Assembly: GCA_012522705.1 (NCBI GenBank)
Contig: JAAYJY010000066.1
Coordinates: 1-9,157 of the forward strand
Length of the DNA stretch: 9,157 bases
Direction: 5' to 3'
Source: Syntrophomonadaceae bacterium
Lineage (GTDB): Bacteria; Bacillota; Syntrophomonadia; Syntrophomonadales; Syntrophomonadaceae
Below the pieces are notes generated by a model, which was given only the letters and a program-made list of their open reading frames with translations, was not told where the DNA came from and searched no databases. Positions 1 to 6,591 of the stretch are shown piece by piece; position 1 is the first letter of the stretch, and the number at the start of each line of letters is the position of its first letter. The position numbers and the translations under genes were made by a program.

Positions 1-1
1 A

Positions 2-415
2 GTGGATATATTGGATGTGGTCTTGGAACGAGCAATGGACTTGGCTGAGTTCGTCAAAGGAACAGCCCCAGTTCAGGCCCGCGGCCATCTGATGGACCAA
101 GGCCGGCTGACAGCGCTATATCCGACTGCCGATCTGGTCGTCAATTGTACCCCGGTGGGCATGCATCCCGGCGTCGGCAACTCACCGGTCAATTCCCTGG
201 AGGGGATGAAACCAGAGGGGGTGGCTTATGATTTGATTTATAATCCTCCCTTCACCAGATTTCTTGGTATGGCTCGGAATCAAAGACTACATACCATCAA
301 TGGCTCTGCCATGTTGGTACACCAGGGGGCTTTGACGCTGAAGATTTTGACGGGGGCTGACCCTCCAGTAGCCTTCATGAAAGAAGTGATAAACCATGCC
401 ATTGCACCGGCATGA
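2..415 (+). CDS. aroE: Shikimate dehydrogenase, C-terminal half (5' end outside window)
   Basis: Shikimate dehydrogenase reversibly reduces 3-dehydroshikimate to shikimate in the cytoplasm, step 4 of chorismate synthesis. Only the last 137 residues are present, about half of the usual 270-290, so the GTG at position 2 is almost certainly an internal Val codon and not a start. The visible part begins in the second strand of the nucleotide-binding domain (VDILDVVLERA), continues through the family motif VNCTPVGMHP and YDLIYNPPFT, and ends with the conserved helix NGSAMLVHQGAL, which contains the Gln that contacts shikimate. The catalytic Lys/Asp pair lies in the missing N-terminal part. The cofactor loop reads D-V-V-L-E-R where NADP-dependent AroE has N-R-T-x-x-R, which suggests NAD(H) use (inference). 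The last 20 bases overlap the next gene, and aroC and aroK follow downstream, which supports the assignment. Confidence 0.93.
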   Translation: MDILDVVLERAMDLAEFVKGTAPVQARGHLMDQGRLTALYPTADLVVNCTPVGMHPGVGNSPVNSLEGMKPEGVAYDLIYNPPFTRFLGMARNQRLHTINGSAMLVHQGALTLKILTGADPPVAFMKEVINHAIAPA

Positions 416-857
416 TGGTTTTACGCTGATTGAAGTACTGGCCGTATTGGCGATTATGGCTATAGCAGCAGCCATAACCATCCCAGTTCTGGACCGGCCC
501 TTGGCCGATGCCAGATTATACACTGATGCCCGGCAGATGACCCAGGTTCTACGCAGCGCTCGTCAGCAGGCGATCACCAGCGGCAAAGCGGTAACAGTTA
601 TATTTTATCCCACCAGCGCCCGCTATCGGGTACTGGGGGAAACGCCCACCAATCTGCAAAAAGATATTCGATTCGTGGGGAGCACCACCTTTACCACCAA
701 ATACGGTTCCCTGCCCACCTGTGCCTTCGATCCCAGCGGAACCCCGGGATCAGGCGGGACGGTTACCTTAAGCAACGGGCAGAGGCTATTGTACGTCATC
801 GTCAACCCGGTCGCCGGGCGGGTGAGACTGTCAGAAACTCCGCCCGACGGGTGGTAG
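396..857 (+). CDS. Type IV minor prepilin / pseudopilin, GspH/FimT-like
   Basis: A 153-residue prepilin-like protein. Residues 1-8 (MPLHRHDG) form a short basic leader that prepilin peptidase should cut after Gly8. The mature protein would begin FTLIEV, with Glu at +5 and the first residue methylated, followed by a hydrophobic helix to about residue 32 ending in IPVL. The remainder has the usual layout of the GspH/FimT family: a helix rich in Arg/Gln (ARQMTQVLRSARQQA, about 45-60), then beta-strands and a C-terminal stretch ending GRVRLSE. Minor pilins of this class are thought to prime pilus assembly or sit at the tip. The start overlaps the aroE end by 20 bases, with a modest purine-rich site (AGAAGTG) upstream, so translation is probably coupled to aroE. 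The pilus motor genes lie about 4 kb downstream in the same direction. Family membership is clear from the signal; the exact role is inferred. Confidence 0.87.
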   Translation: MPLHRHDGFTLIEVLAVLAIMAIAAAITIPVLDRPLADARLYTDARQMTQVLRSARQQAITSGKAVTVIFYPTSARYRVLGETPTNLQKDIRFVGSTTFTTKYGSLPTCAFDPSGTPGSGGTVTLSNGQRLLYVIVNPVAGRVRLSETPPDGW

Positions 858-872
858 CAGCGGAGGAGTATC

Positions 873-1379
873 ATGTATTTACAGCTATTATTTATTTTCC
901 TGGCTCGTATCATAGACGTTTCCCTGGGGACGATCCGTATGATCATGATTATCCGGGGAGACAAGTGGATCGCCGCAGTGATAGGTTTCTTCGAAATCAT
1001 GGTCTATACGGTGGCACTCGGTATGGTAGTGGGTGCTTTAGACGATCCGGTCAAGCTGATAATTTTTTGCCTGGGTTTCTCCCTGGGTGTGGTGGTGGGC
1101 AGTGCTATCGAGGAGCGCCTGGCCTTGGGTTACCGGGGTGTGCAGATAATAGTGGATTGCGAACACGCCCATATAGCGGAAGATTTGAGAGAGGAAGGAT
1201 TTCCGGTAACCACCTGGGAAGGCCAGGGACGGGTAGGTCCCAAGGTGGTCTTGAACACGGTCTGCAAACGCCAGATGGCCAGGAAGCTGGCCGCTTATGT
1301 CACTGAACGGGATCCCCACGCCTTTGTGGTTTTCATGGAACCCAAACATTTCCGGGGAGGATACATGAAAAAGAAATAG
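873..1379 (+). CDS. UPF0316 membrane protein (DUF5698 + DUF2179)
   Basis: A 168-residue protein matching the UPF0316 family (B. subtilis YebE type), of unknown biochemical function. The N-terminal half has three predicted membrane segments, roughly residues 3-20, 33-54 and 59-80, with the family-typical signature ARIIDVSLGTIRMIMIIRG at the first segment and GSAIEERLALGY after the third. From about residue 92 a soluble alpha/beta domain of the DUF2179 type follows (VQIIVDCEHAHIAEDLREEG, then TWEGQGR and VLNTVCKRQ), ending in a Lys-rich tail. Similar soluble domains end the YitT membrane proteins and may sense a small ligand, but that is not shown here. The start has a good ribosome site (GGAGGAG, 862-868) and sits 15 bases after the prepilin gene; its stop codon forms part of the aroC ribosome site. 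Context gives no function beyond co-expression with the aro genes. Confidence 0.85.
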   Translation: MYLQLLFIFLARIIDVSLGTIRMIMIIRGDKWIAAVIGFFEIMVYTVALGMVVGALDDPVKLIIFCLGFSLGVVVGSAIEERLALGYRGVQIIVDCEHAHIAEDLREEGFPVTTWEGQGRVGPKVVLNTVCKRQMARKLAAYVTERDPHAFVVFMEPKHFRGGYMKKK

Positions 1380-1388
1380 GAGGATTCT

Positions 1389-2576
1389 ATGCTTCGATAT
1401 GTTACCGCTGGAGAATCCCATGGCCAGGCCTTGGTTACCATCATCGAGGGCATGCCAGCCGGACTGCCGATAACCGCCGAAGAGGTAAACCTACAGCTGC
1501 AGCGCCGCCAAAAGGGCCATGGGCGAGGGGGCCGCATGGCCATCGAGACCGATGCTGCGGAGATATTGTCCGGCATCCGTAATGGTCTCACCACCGGCGG
1601 CCCCATATCATTTATGATAAGGAACCGGGATTGGAGCAACTGGCAGGATATTATGGCGGTAGAGGAAAGCCGAGGGGCGCGGGAGCGCAGTGTGCACCGC
1701 CCCCGGCCTGGTCATGCCGATTTGGGCGGGGCGATGAAATACGATCACCGCGATATGCGCGATGTCCTGGAAAGAGCCAGCGCCCGCGAAACCGCCTCCC
1801 GGGTGGCCGCTGGGGCTATATTCAGAAAGCTGCTGGAACGTTTTGAAATGGAGATATACAGCCAGGTAGTGTCTATCGGGGCGGTCAGTGCCGTACCCCA
1901 GTCAGTGGACCGGGTTAGTGTGCAGGACTTTCGCCGCCGGGTGGAATCTTCGCCGGTACGTTGCCCAGATGAATCCATGAGCGGGCAAATGGTGCAGGCT
2001 ATCGATGATGCCCGCCAAGCGGGAGAGTCTCTGGGGGGGTGTTTCGAAACAGGCATCCTCGGGGTGCCGCCGGGAATCGGCACCTACACATCCTGGGAAG
2101 GACGTCTTGAAGCCCAACTGAGTGCCCTGATCATGTCAATACCTGCTATAAAGGCAGTGGAAGTCGGGGCCGGGGTAAGCAATGCAACCCGACCGGGCTC
2201 CAAGGTGCACGATGAGATATTTTTCGATGCCGGCCGGGGGATCCATCGATCCACCAACCGTGCCGGAGGGATCGAGGGGGGCATGAGCAACGGCGAACCA
2301 ATATGGGTACGGGCTCATATGAAGCCAATACCCACCCTTTATAAGCCTCTGTTCAGCGTCAATACGGCGGTTTGGGCTGAAGAGAAGGCTGACATTGAAA
2401 GATCGGACATCTGTGCCGTGCCCGCCGCCAGCATCGTGGGCGAAGCCATGGTGGCTTATGGATTGGCCCGGGCTTTCCTGGCCAAAGTAGGGGGGGACTT
2501 CATTGGACAAATTGAGTCCAATTACGCTACCTATCGAGAATATTTATGGAAGGAATGGAAATGGCAAAGAACATAG
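1389..2576 (+). CDS. aroC: Chorismate synthase
   Basis: Chorismate synthase converts 5-enolpyruvylshikimate-3-phosphate to chorismate by anti-1,4 elimination of phosphate, using reduced FMN; it is the last step of the shared aromatic pathway. The 395-residue length is normal for the family (360-400). Visible motifs include GESHG with His11 near the N-terminus, RPGHADLGGAMKYDHRD with His109 (the two conserved active-site histidines), the FMN-binding stretch LERASARETASRVAAGA, SIPAIKAVEVGAG, and GGIEGGMSNGEPI. The ATG at 1389 is preceded by TAGGAGG (1377-1383), whose first three bases are the stop codon of the upstream gene, so the two genes are probably translationally coupled. The 3' end overlaps the aroK start by 16 bases. 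Nothing is missing, and function should be conventional. A bifunctional form with its own flavin reductase is not suggested by the length. Confidence 0.97.
   Translation: MLRYVTAGESHGQALVTIIEGMPAGLPITAEEVNLQLQRRQKGHGRGGRMAIETDAAEILSGIRNGLTTGGPISFMIRNRDWSNWQDIMAVEESRGARERSVHRPRPGHADLGGAMKYDHRDMRDVLERASARETASRVAAGAIFRKLLERFEMEIYSQVVSIGAVSAVPQSVDRVSVQDFRRRVESSPVRCPDESMSGQMVQAIDDARQAGESLGGCFETGILGVPPGIGTYTSWEGRLEAQLSALIMSIPAIKAVEVGAGVSNATRPGSKVHDEIFFDAGRGIHRSTNRAGGIEGGMSNGEPIWVRAHMKPIPTLYKPLFSVNTAVWAEEKADIERSDICAVPAASIVGEAMVAYGLARAFLAKVGGDFIGQIESNYATYREYLWKEWKWQRT
2548..2554 (+). promoter_or_regulatory. Ribosome-binding site that decides the aroK start
   Basis: GGAAGGA lies inside the end of aroC, six bases before the ATG at 2561. 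The alternative ATG at 2546 has no comparable site upstream, so the downstream start is preferred. Confidence 0.7.
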
Positions 2577-3130
2577 TATTGATTGGTTTCATGGGAACCG
2601 GGAAGACTACCATAGGTTTACGTCTGGCGGATCGATTGAGGAGGACCTTCGTAGATATGGACCGGGAGATAGAGTCCTTGAACAGGATGTCGGTAGCGGA
2701 GATATTCCGACTACATGGAGAGATCCGGTTTCGCTCCGAAGAAAAACTGCTGGCAGCGAAACTTAGTGACCGAGAGGACCTGGTCATTGCCACTGGGGGA
2801 GGAACGGTGCTGGACGAGGAAAATGTTGCAGCCCTGATGCAAAACGGGGTGCTGGTATGCCTGGATGCTGATGCGGTTGACATCCATGCCAGGGTCAGCC
2901 GCAAGAAGGGCATTCGGCCACTGCTGGGCAAGGGTGCCACCGTGGCGGCTGTAGAGGATATGCTGCAGGCTCGTGAACCATTTTATGCATGTGCCGACCT
3001 GAGGATAATCACCACCGGCAAAAGTTTGAACGAGACTGTAAATTCCATAATTGATAATTTGAAGATAATGGGACATTTGCCCGTTGCTCCTGCCGGAGCG
3101 GGGCCAGCCTCGGGAGGTAATCCAGAATGA
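2561..3130 (+). CDS. aroK: Shikimate kinase
   Basis: Shikimate kinase transfers phosphate from ATP to the 3-hydroxyl of shikimate, step 5 of the chorismate pathway. With the ATG at 2561 it has 189 residues, slightly longer than the usual 165-180 because of a Pro/Ala/Gly-rich tail. Motifs fall at the canonical numbering: Walker A GFMGTGKT (9-16), DMD (Asp32, Asp34) for Mg and shikimate binding, Arg58 in EIRFR, the GGG motif (79-81), the lid Arg119 in RPLL, and Arg138 before EPFY. An upstream in-frame ATG at 2546 would add five residues (MEGME), but only 2561 has a well-spaced ribosome site (GGAAGGA, 2548-2554, six bases before), and starting there gives MAKNIVLIGFMG, the normal family N-terminus. 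It overlaps aroC by 16 bases and shares ATGA with nadE. Usually aroB follows aroK; here nadE does. Confidence 0.95.
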   Translation: MAKNIVLIGFMGTGKTTIGLRLADRLRRTFVDMDREIESLNRMSVAEIFRLHGEIRFRSEEKLLAAKLSDREDLVIATGGGTVLDEENVAALMQNGVLVCLDADAVDIHARVSRKKGIRPLLGKGATVAAVEDMLQAREPFYACADLRIITTGKSLNETVNSIIDNLKIMGHLPVAPAGAGPASGGNPE

Positions 3131-4776
3131 AGATAGCCATGGCCCAACTGAATCCTATTGTCGGCGATATCCGGGGAAATCTGCAGCGTCTCGAAGAGGT
3201 TTGGTCTGACTGCTACCGCCATGAAGCCGATCTGGTGGTGTTTCCGGATTTGTATTTGGTAGGCTATCCACCCCGGGATCTGCTGGAGAGGCCCGCCTTC
3301 CTAGGACGGGTCGAAGAGGCTGTCAAACGGCTCACCGATCTATCGGCCGAATTACCGGGATGTGCGGTTCTTTTTGGTGCGCCCCAAGCTACCGGGAAGA
3401 AATCCGGGCGTGGTTTATACAATTCAGCGGTGCTGATCGCCGACGGGCATATTCTCCTCAACCAAGCCAAATGCCTTCTGGCATCTTATAACGAGTTCGA
3501 TGAGAACCGCTACTTCGACAGGGGCAGAAGAGTTAAACCGGCAGTCTACAAAGGCATTCGGCTGGGCATAACTATCGGTGAAGATGCCTGGGATGAAAGC
3601 GAGTTGTGGAAAGGCGAGGTTCGCTGCGATTATGACCCTGTGGAGGGACTGACCGGGCAAAGGATAGACATATTGATCAATATGTCGGCTTCTCCCTATT
3701 TCCTAAACAAACCGGAGATAATGGGCCGGCTGATGGGAAAGCACGCCCGCAACCAAGGGGTACCGGTTATCTACCTTAATCAGGTAGGGGGCAATGATGA
3801 ATTGGTTTTTGAGGGGCAGAGCATCCTGGCCGATACCGATGGAGAGATAATACAGGTGCTGGCGACATTTGCTGAAGAGGTGCGCCTGGTAGAAATCGAT
3901 CCCGATTCGCTCCCGGCCTCCTATAAGGGACAGGACCCGATGGCCGAACTCCATGATGCCCTGGTGTTGGGCATGCGGGACTATATCCGCAAGTGCGGTT
4001 TCAGCCGGGTCATCATCGGACTCTCAGGCGGCATTGATTCGGCCGTGGTTGCTTGTTTGGCTGTGAAGGCTCTGGGCCCGGACAATGTACTGGGGGTCTG
4101 TCTGCCCTCCCAATATTCATCCCAGGGCAGTGTGGATGACTCCCTGCAATTAGCTGCCAATCTGGGGATGGAGTGCAGAACCATACCTATTAACTCTATC
4201 TTCGCCACCTATCTCGAATCCCTCCAGGAGCATTTTGCCTTGCATCCTCCGGATATAACCGAAGAAAACATCCAAGCCCGGATCAGAGGCAATATTTTAA
4301 TGGCTCTGTCCAATAAATTTGGTTCGATGGTGCTCACCACCGGCAATAAGAGCGAGATAGCGGTCGGCTACTGCACCCTGTACGGTGACATGTGCGGAGG
4401 TCTGGGGGTGTTGGCCGATGTCCCGAAGACCGTGGTTTATGAATTGACCGCCTATATTAATCGGGAGCGGGAGACTATTCCTGCAGCCATTGTGGAAAAA
4501 GTACCTTCGGCCGAATTACGGCCCGATCAGAAGGACCAGGACACCTTGCCGCCTTATCCGGTCCTGGATGCCATCCTTGATCTTTACATCGAGGAAAACC
4601 AATCAGCCGACCAGATTATCGCAAAAGGCTTTGACCCGGAGACGGTGCGGTGGGTGCTGCGGACCGTCAGCCGCAACGAATATAAGCGCCGGCAGGCTGC
4701 ACCGGGGCTGAAAGTAAGTACCCGGGCATTTGGGGCTGGGCGGCGAATACCGATGGCCGCCCGCTACGAGATTTAG
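3127..4776 (+). CDS. nadE: NAD synthetase, long form, with apparently inactive glutaminase domain
   Basis: NAD synthetase amidates nicotinic acid adenine dinucleotide to NAD with ATP. The 549-residue length and two-domain layout are those of the glutamine-dependent form: a nitrilase-fold domain (about 1-260) and an ATP-pyrophosphatase synthetase domain (about 270-549). The synthetase half looks intact: P-loop LSGGIDS (Ser300-Ser305), ENIQARIRGN, TTGNKSEIAVGYCTLYGDM, PSAELRPDQKDQDTLPPY and the C-terminal KRRQAAPGLK. The nitrilase half is odd. The family catalytic triad is Glu-Lys-Cys, found in FPEL, K..LPNY and CEDxW. Here these read FPDL (Asp41), Lys115 followed by LASY, and GEDAW (Gly151). 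The nucleophilic Cys is therefore absent and the Glu replaced, so glutamine hydrolysis is unlikely and the enzyme probably uses free ammonia or a partner's ammonia (inference). The rest of that domain, including LINMSASPY and EFDENRYF, is preserved. The ATG shares ATGA with the aroK stop and has GGAGGT (3113-3118) upstream. Confidence 0.93.
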   Translation: MKIAMAQLNPIVGDIRGNLQRLEEVWSDCYRHEADLVVFPDLYLVGYPPRDLLERPAFLGRVEEAVKRLTDLSAELPGCAVLFGAPQATGKKSGRGLYNSAVLIADGHILLNQAKCLLASYNEFDENRYFDRGRRVKPAVYKGIRLGITIGEDAWDESELWKGEVRCDYDPVEGLTGQRIDILINMSASPYFLNKPEIMGRLMGKHARNQGVPVIYLNQVGGNDELVFEGQSILADTDGEIIQVLATFAEEVRLVEIDPDSLPASYKGQDPMAELHDALVLGMRDYIRKCGFSRVIIGLSGGIDSAVVACLAVKALGPDNVLGVCLPSQYSSQGSVDDSLQLAANLGMECRTIPINSIFATYLESLQEHFALHPPDITEENIQARIRGNILMALSNKFGSMVLTTGNKSEIAVGYCTLYGDMCGGLGVLADVPKTVVYELTAYINRERETIPAAIVEKVPSAELRPDQKDQDTLPPYPVLDAILDLYIEENQSADQIIAKGFDPETVRWVLRTVSRNEYKRRQAAPGLKVSTRAFGAGRRIPMAARYEI

Positions 4777-4819
4777 AATACGGAGGCGAAGACCAAATAG
4801 ACAATTGCATTGGATTTCC

Positions 4820-4858
4820 AACAGGGCAGATTCTGATCATAAAAACGCCCTGTTTTTT
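4820..4858 (+). terminator. Rho-independent terminator after nadE
   Basis: An 8-bp perfect stem, AACAGGGC (4820-4827) pairing with GCCCTGTT (4847-4854), encloses a 19-base loop and runs into six T residues (4853-4858). It lies 44 bases after the nadE stop and should end the aro/nadE transcript, separating it from the pilus genes. The loop is longer than typical, which slightly weakens the call. Confidence 0.8.
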
Positions 4859-5022
4859 GCTGTAAAAATTTAGGGAATAATTTCTAGAAAAAAAAGGATT
4901 TAAATCAAAAATAGAGAAATATAAGGGAAATATTGTCTATAGGAAAATTATTTTGGGGAATCTACGAGAGAAATTTATGAGGGCGACGGGCTGGATAGCG
5001 ATTAAGTGGTAAGGATGGAAGC
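4859..5022 (+). other. AT-rich intergenic region before pilB, presumed promoter region
   Basis: About 160 bases between the terminator and pilB are much richer in A/T than the flanking genes, as expected for a promoter and 5' leader. I see no convincing -35/-10 pair: TATAAG at 4920-4925 is the best -10-like hexamer but lacks a recognisable -35 at 16-18 bases. I do not recognise a cyclic-di-GMP riboswitch or a sigma-54 site. A purine-rich ribosome site, AAGGA (5011-5015), precedes the pilB ATG. A possible 11-codon ORF (4977-5012) ends just before that site. Confidence 0.5.
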
Positions 5023-6588
5023 ATGATGAGTGAGGACAGGATTACCAATGATAGAGCCCAAGGCTTAAAGATTGCGGTCCCAACGGCGAGCCTGATGCAT
5101 CTGGATATCCAGAAAGAAGCTTTGGGGCTCCTGCCATATAATATGATTCGCGCCCAGAAGATCCTGCCGGTCTCACGGACCAGGCATTCGGTAACGATAG
5201 CCATGGCTGACCCTGGAGACCATCGAAAAATAGATGATGTGCGTTTGATCACTGGTTTGGAAGTAATCCCAATGCCAGTTCCGGCAGCGGAGATAGAAAC
5301 GGCGGTCCGCAATCTGTGGACTATCCGTCCAGATTCGGATATGGAGATGCTTGTTGCGGAACTGGACGAACTGCTCCAGAAAGAAGTTTGGGATAGCAAG
5401 GAATCCGGGCCTATCAAGGTCCATGATGGCGCTCCGATAGTCAGGATGGTTGATATGCTCCTCAAACAGGCGGTAGCAGCGGGTGCCAGCGATGTTCATA
5501 TCGAGCCCCAGGCAGATTCGGTCCGGGTCCGCTTACGGATCGATGGGGAGTTATACCCGGTGATGAGTTTTTCCCGGACCTTGCTGTCCCAATTGATTTC
5601 CCGTCTGAAGATTATGGCAGGGATGGACATCGCCGAAAGAAGAGTGCCTCAAGACGGACGTTTCCAATTGGAAGTCGACTCGGAAGAGGTGGATTTTCGT
5701 CTTTCCACCTTGCCTACCTCCCAGGGGGAGAAGATGGCCGTCCGAGTATTGGATCGCAGAACTCTGATTACCGGCATAGGCCATCTGGGCTTGAGCCAAA
5801 AGAATATGGGCGTGATCCGTACCTTAACCGAACGAGTCCGGGGGTTGCTTCTGGTTACCGGGTCGACCGGGTCGGGTAAAACCACCACCTTATATTCCTT
5901 GCTGGCGGAGATGGACGCTGTCCGCCGCAATATCATTACTTTGGAGGATCCGGTGGAATACTCATTGCCGGGCATCAATCAGATCCCCCTCAATCCCAAG
6001 GCCGGATTGGATTTCGCTGCAGGTTTGGGCTCCATATTACGCCAGGATCCAGACATAATTATGGTCGGCGAGATTCGCGACCAAGCTACCGCCCGTCTGG
6101 CAGTAAGAGCGGCTCTGACCGGTCATCTGGTACTGTCAACCCTTCATACCAACAGCGCCGCTGATACCGTGGCCCGGTTGGCGGATATGGGGATCGAACC
6201 GTTCCTGCTGGCTACTTCGCTGACCGGGGTGGTGGCTCAGCGACTGGTGCGCCGTCTGTGCGTGAATTGCCATCAGCCCTATATTCTGGATGGGGAGCGG
6301 TCAGCCTGGTTGGGAATCCCCGGGGAAGCGGGCGGGACATTTTTTGCCCCCGCCGGGTGTAACCTGTGTCGTCAAACCGGGTACCGGGGCCGCCTGGCTT
6401 TGCAGGAGGTGATGGTGGTCGGACCCCATGTGCGCAGGGCTGTTCATGACACACTGCCAGCCGAAGGGTGCCAGCCGGCGGCCTTAAAGGACGGGATGAT
6501 CCCCATCAGGGAGGACGCCCTGGCCAAAGCCAAACAGGGTTTGACGTCATTGGAAGAGGTGGTAAAAGCGGTATGGGGGGAGGATTAG
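5023..6588 (+). CDS. pilB: Type IV pilus extension ATPase PilB (GspE family)
   Basis: PilB is the cytoplasmic hexameric ATPase that powers pilus extension by turning the PilC platform. The 521 residues hold a T2SSE-N type segment (about 35-105, LPYNMIRAQKILPV through AAEIETAVRNLW), then the secretion ATPase core. Motifs: ASDVHIEP (about 155-162), Walker A GSTGSGKT (280-287), Asp box LEDPVEY (307-313), Walker B DPDIIMVGE with catalytic Glu350, His box STLHTNSA (His375), and a tetracysteine zinc site, Cys413/Cys416 and Cys446/Cys449, which is typical of PilB/GspE and absent from PilT. The protein is shorter than common PilB (about 550-570) because the usual first part of the MshEN-like N-terminal region is absent; an in-frame stop at 4996-4998 rules out a longer start. 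Two adjacent ATGs (5023, 5026) exist, and the first is used here. It starts a new transcription unit after a terminator, and pilT follows three bases later. Confidence 0.94.
   Translation: MMSEDRITNDRAQGLKIAVPTASLMHLDIQKEALGLLPYNMIRAQKILPVSRTRHSVTIAMADPGDHRKIDDVRLITGLEVIPMPVPAAEIETAVRNLWTIRPDSDMEMLVAELDELLQKEVWDSKESGPIKVHDGAPIVRMVDMLLKQAVAAGASDVHIEPQADSVRVRLRIDGELYPVMSFSRTLLSQLISRLKIMAGMDIAERRVPQDGRFQLEVDSEEVDFRLSTLPTSQGEKMAVRVLDRRTLITGIGHLGLSQKNMGVIRTLTERVRGLLLVTGSTGSGKTTTLYSLLAEMDAVRRNIITLEDPVEYSLPGINQIPLNPKAGLDFAAGLGSILRQDPDIIMVGEIRDQATARLAVRAALTGHLVLSTLHTNSAADTVARLADMGIEPFLLATSLTGVVAQRLVRRLCVNCHQPYILDGERSAWLGIPGEAGGTFFAPAGCNLCRQTGYRGRLALQEVMVVGPHVRRAVHDTLPAEGCQPAALKDGMIPIREDALAKAKQGLTSLEEVVKAVWGED
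6579..6584 (+). promoter_or_regulatory. Ribosome-binding site supporting the TTG start of pilT
   Basis: GGAGGA, inside the end of pilB, stands seven bases before the TTG at 6592. The next in-frame ATG (6610) has no ribosome site upstream, so the TTG is chosen. Confidence 0.7.
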
Positions 6589-6591
6589 GAG

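Noticed and set aside
851..1306. An open frame of 151 codons on the plus strand overlapping the UPF0316 gene
   Set aside because: Its Gly/Arg/Pro-rich translation resembles no family, while the other frame has membrane helices, a known family match and a proper ribosome site.
2546..2560. Upstream in-frame ATG codons for aroK (2546, 2555)
   Set aside because: Neither has a well-placed ribosome site, and the extra residues are outside the normal family N-terminus; the ATG at 2561 fits better.
4859..5022. Cyclic-di-GMP riboswitch or sigma-54 promoter before pilB
   Set aside because: I searched because pilus genes in clostridia can be so controlled, but found neither the conserved riboswitch blocks nor a TGGCAC-N5-TTGC motif.
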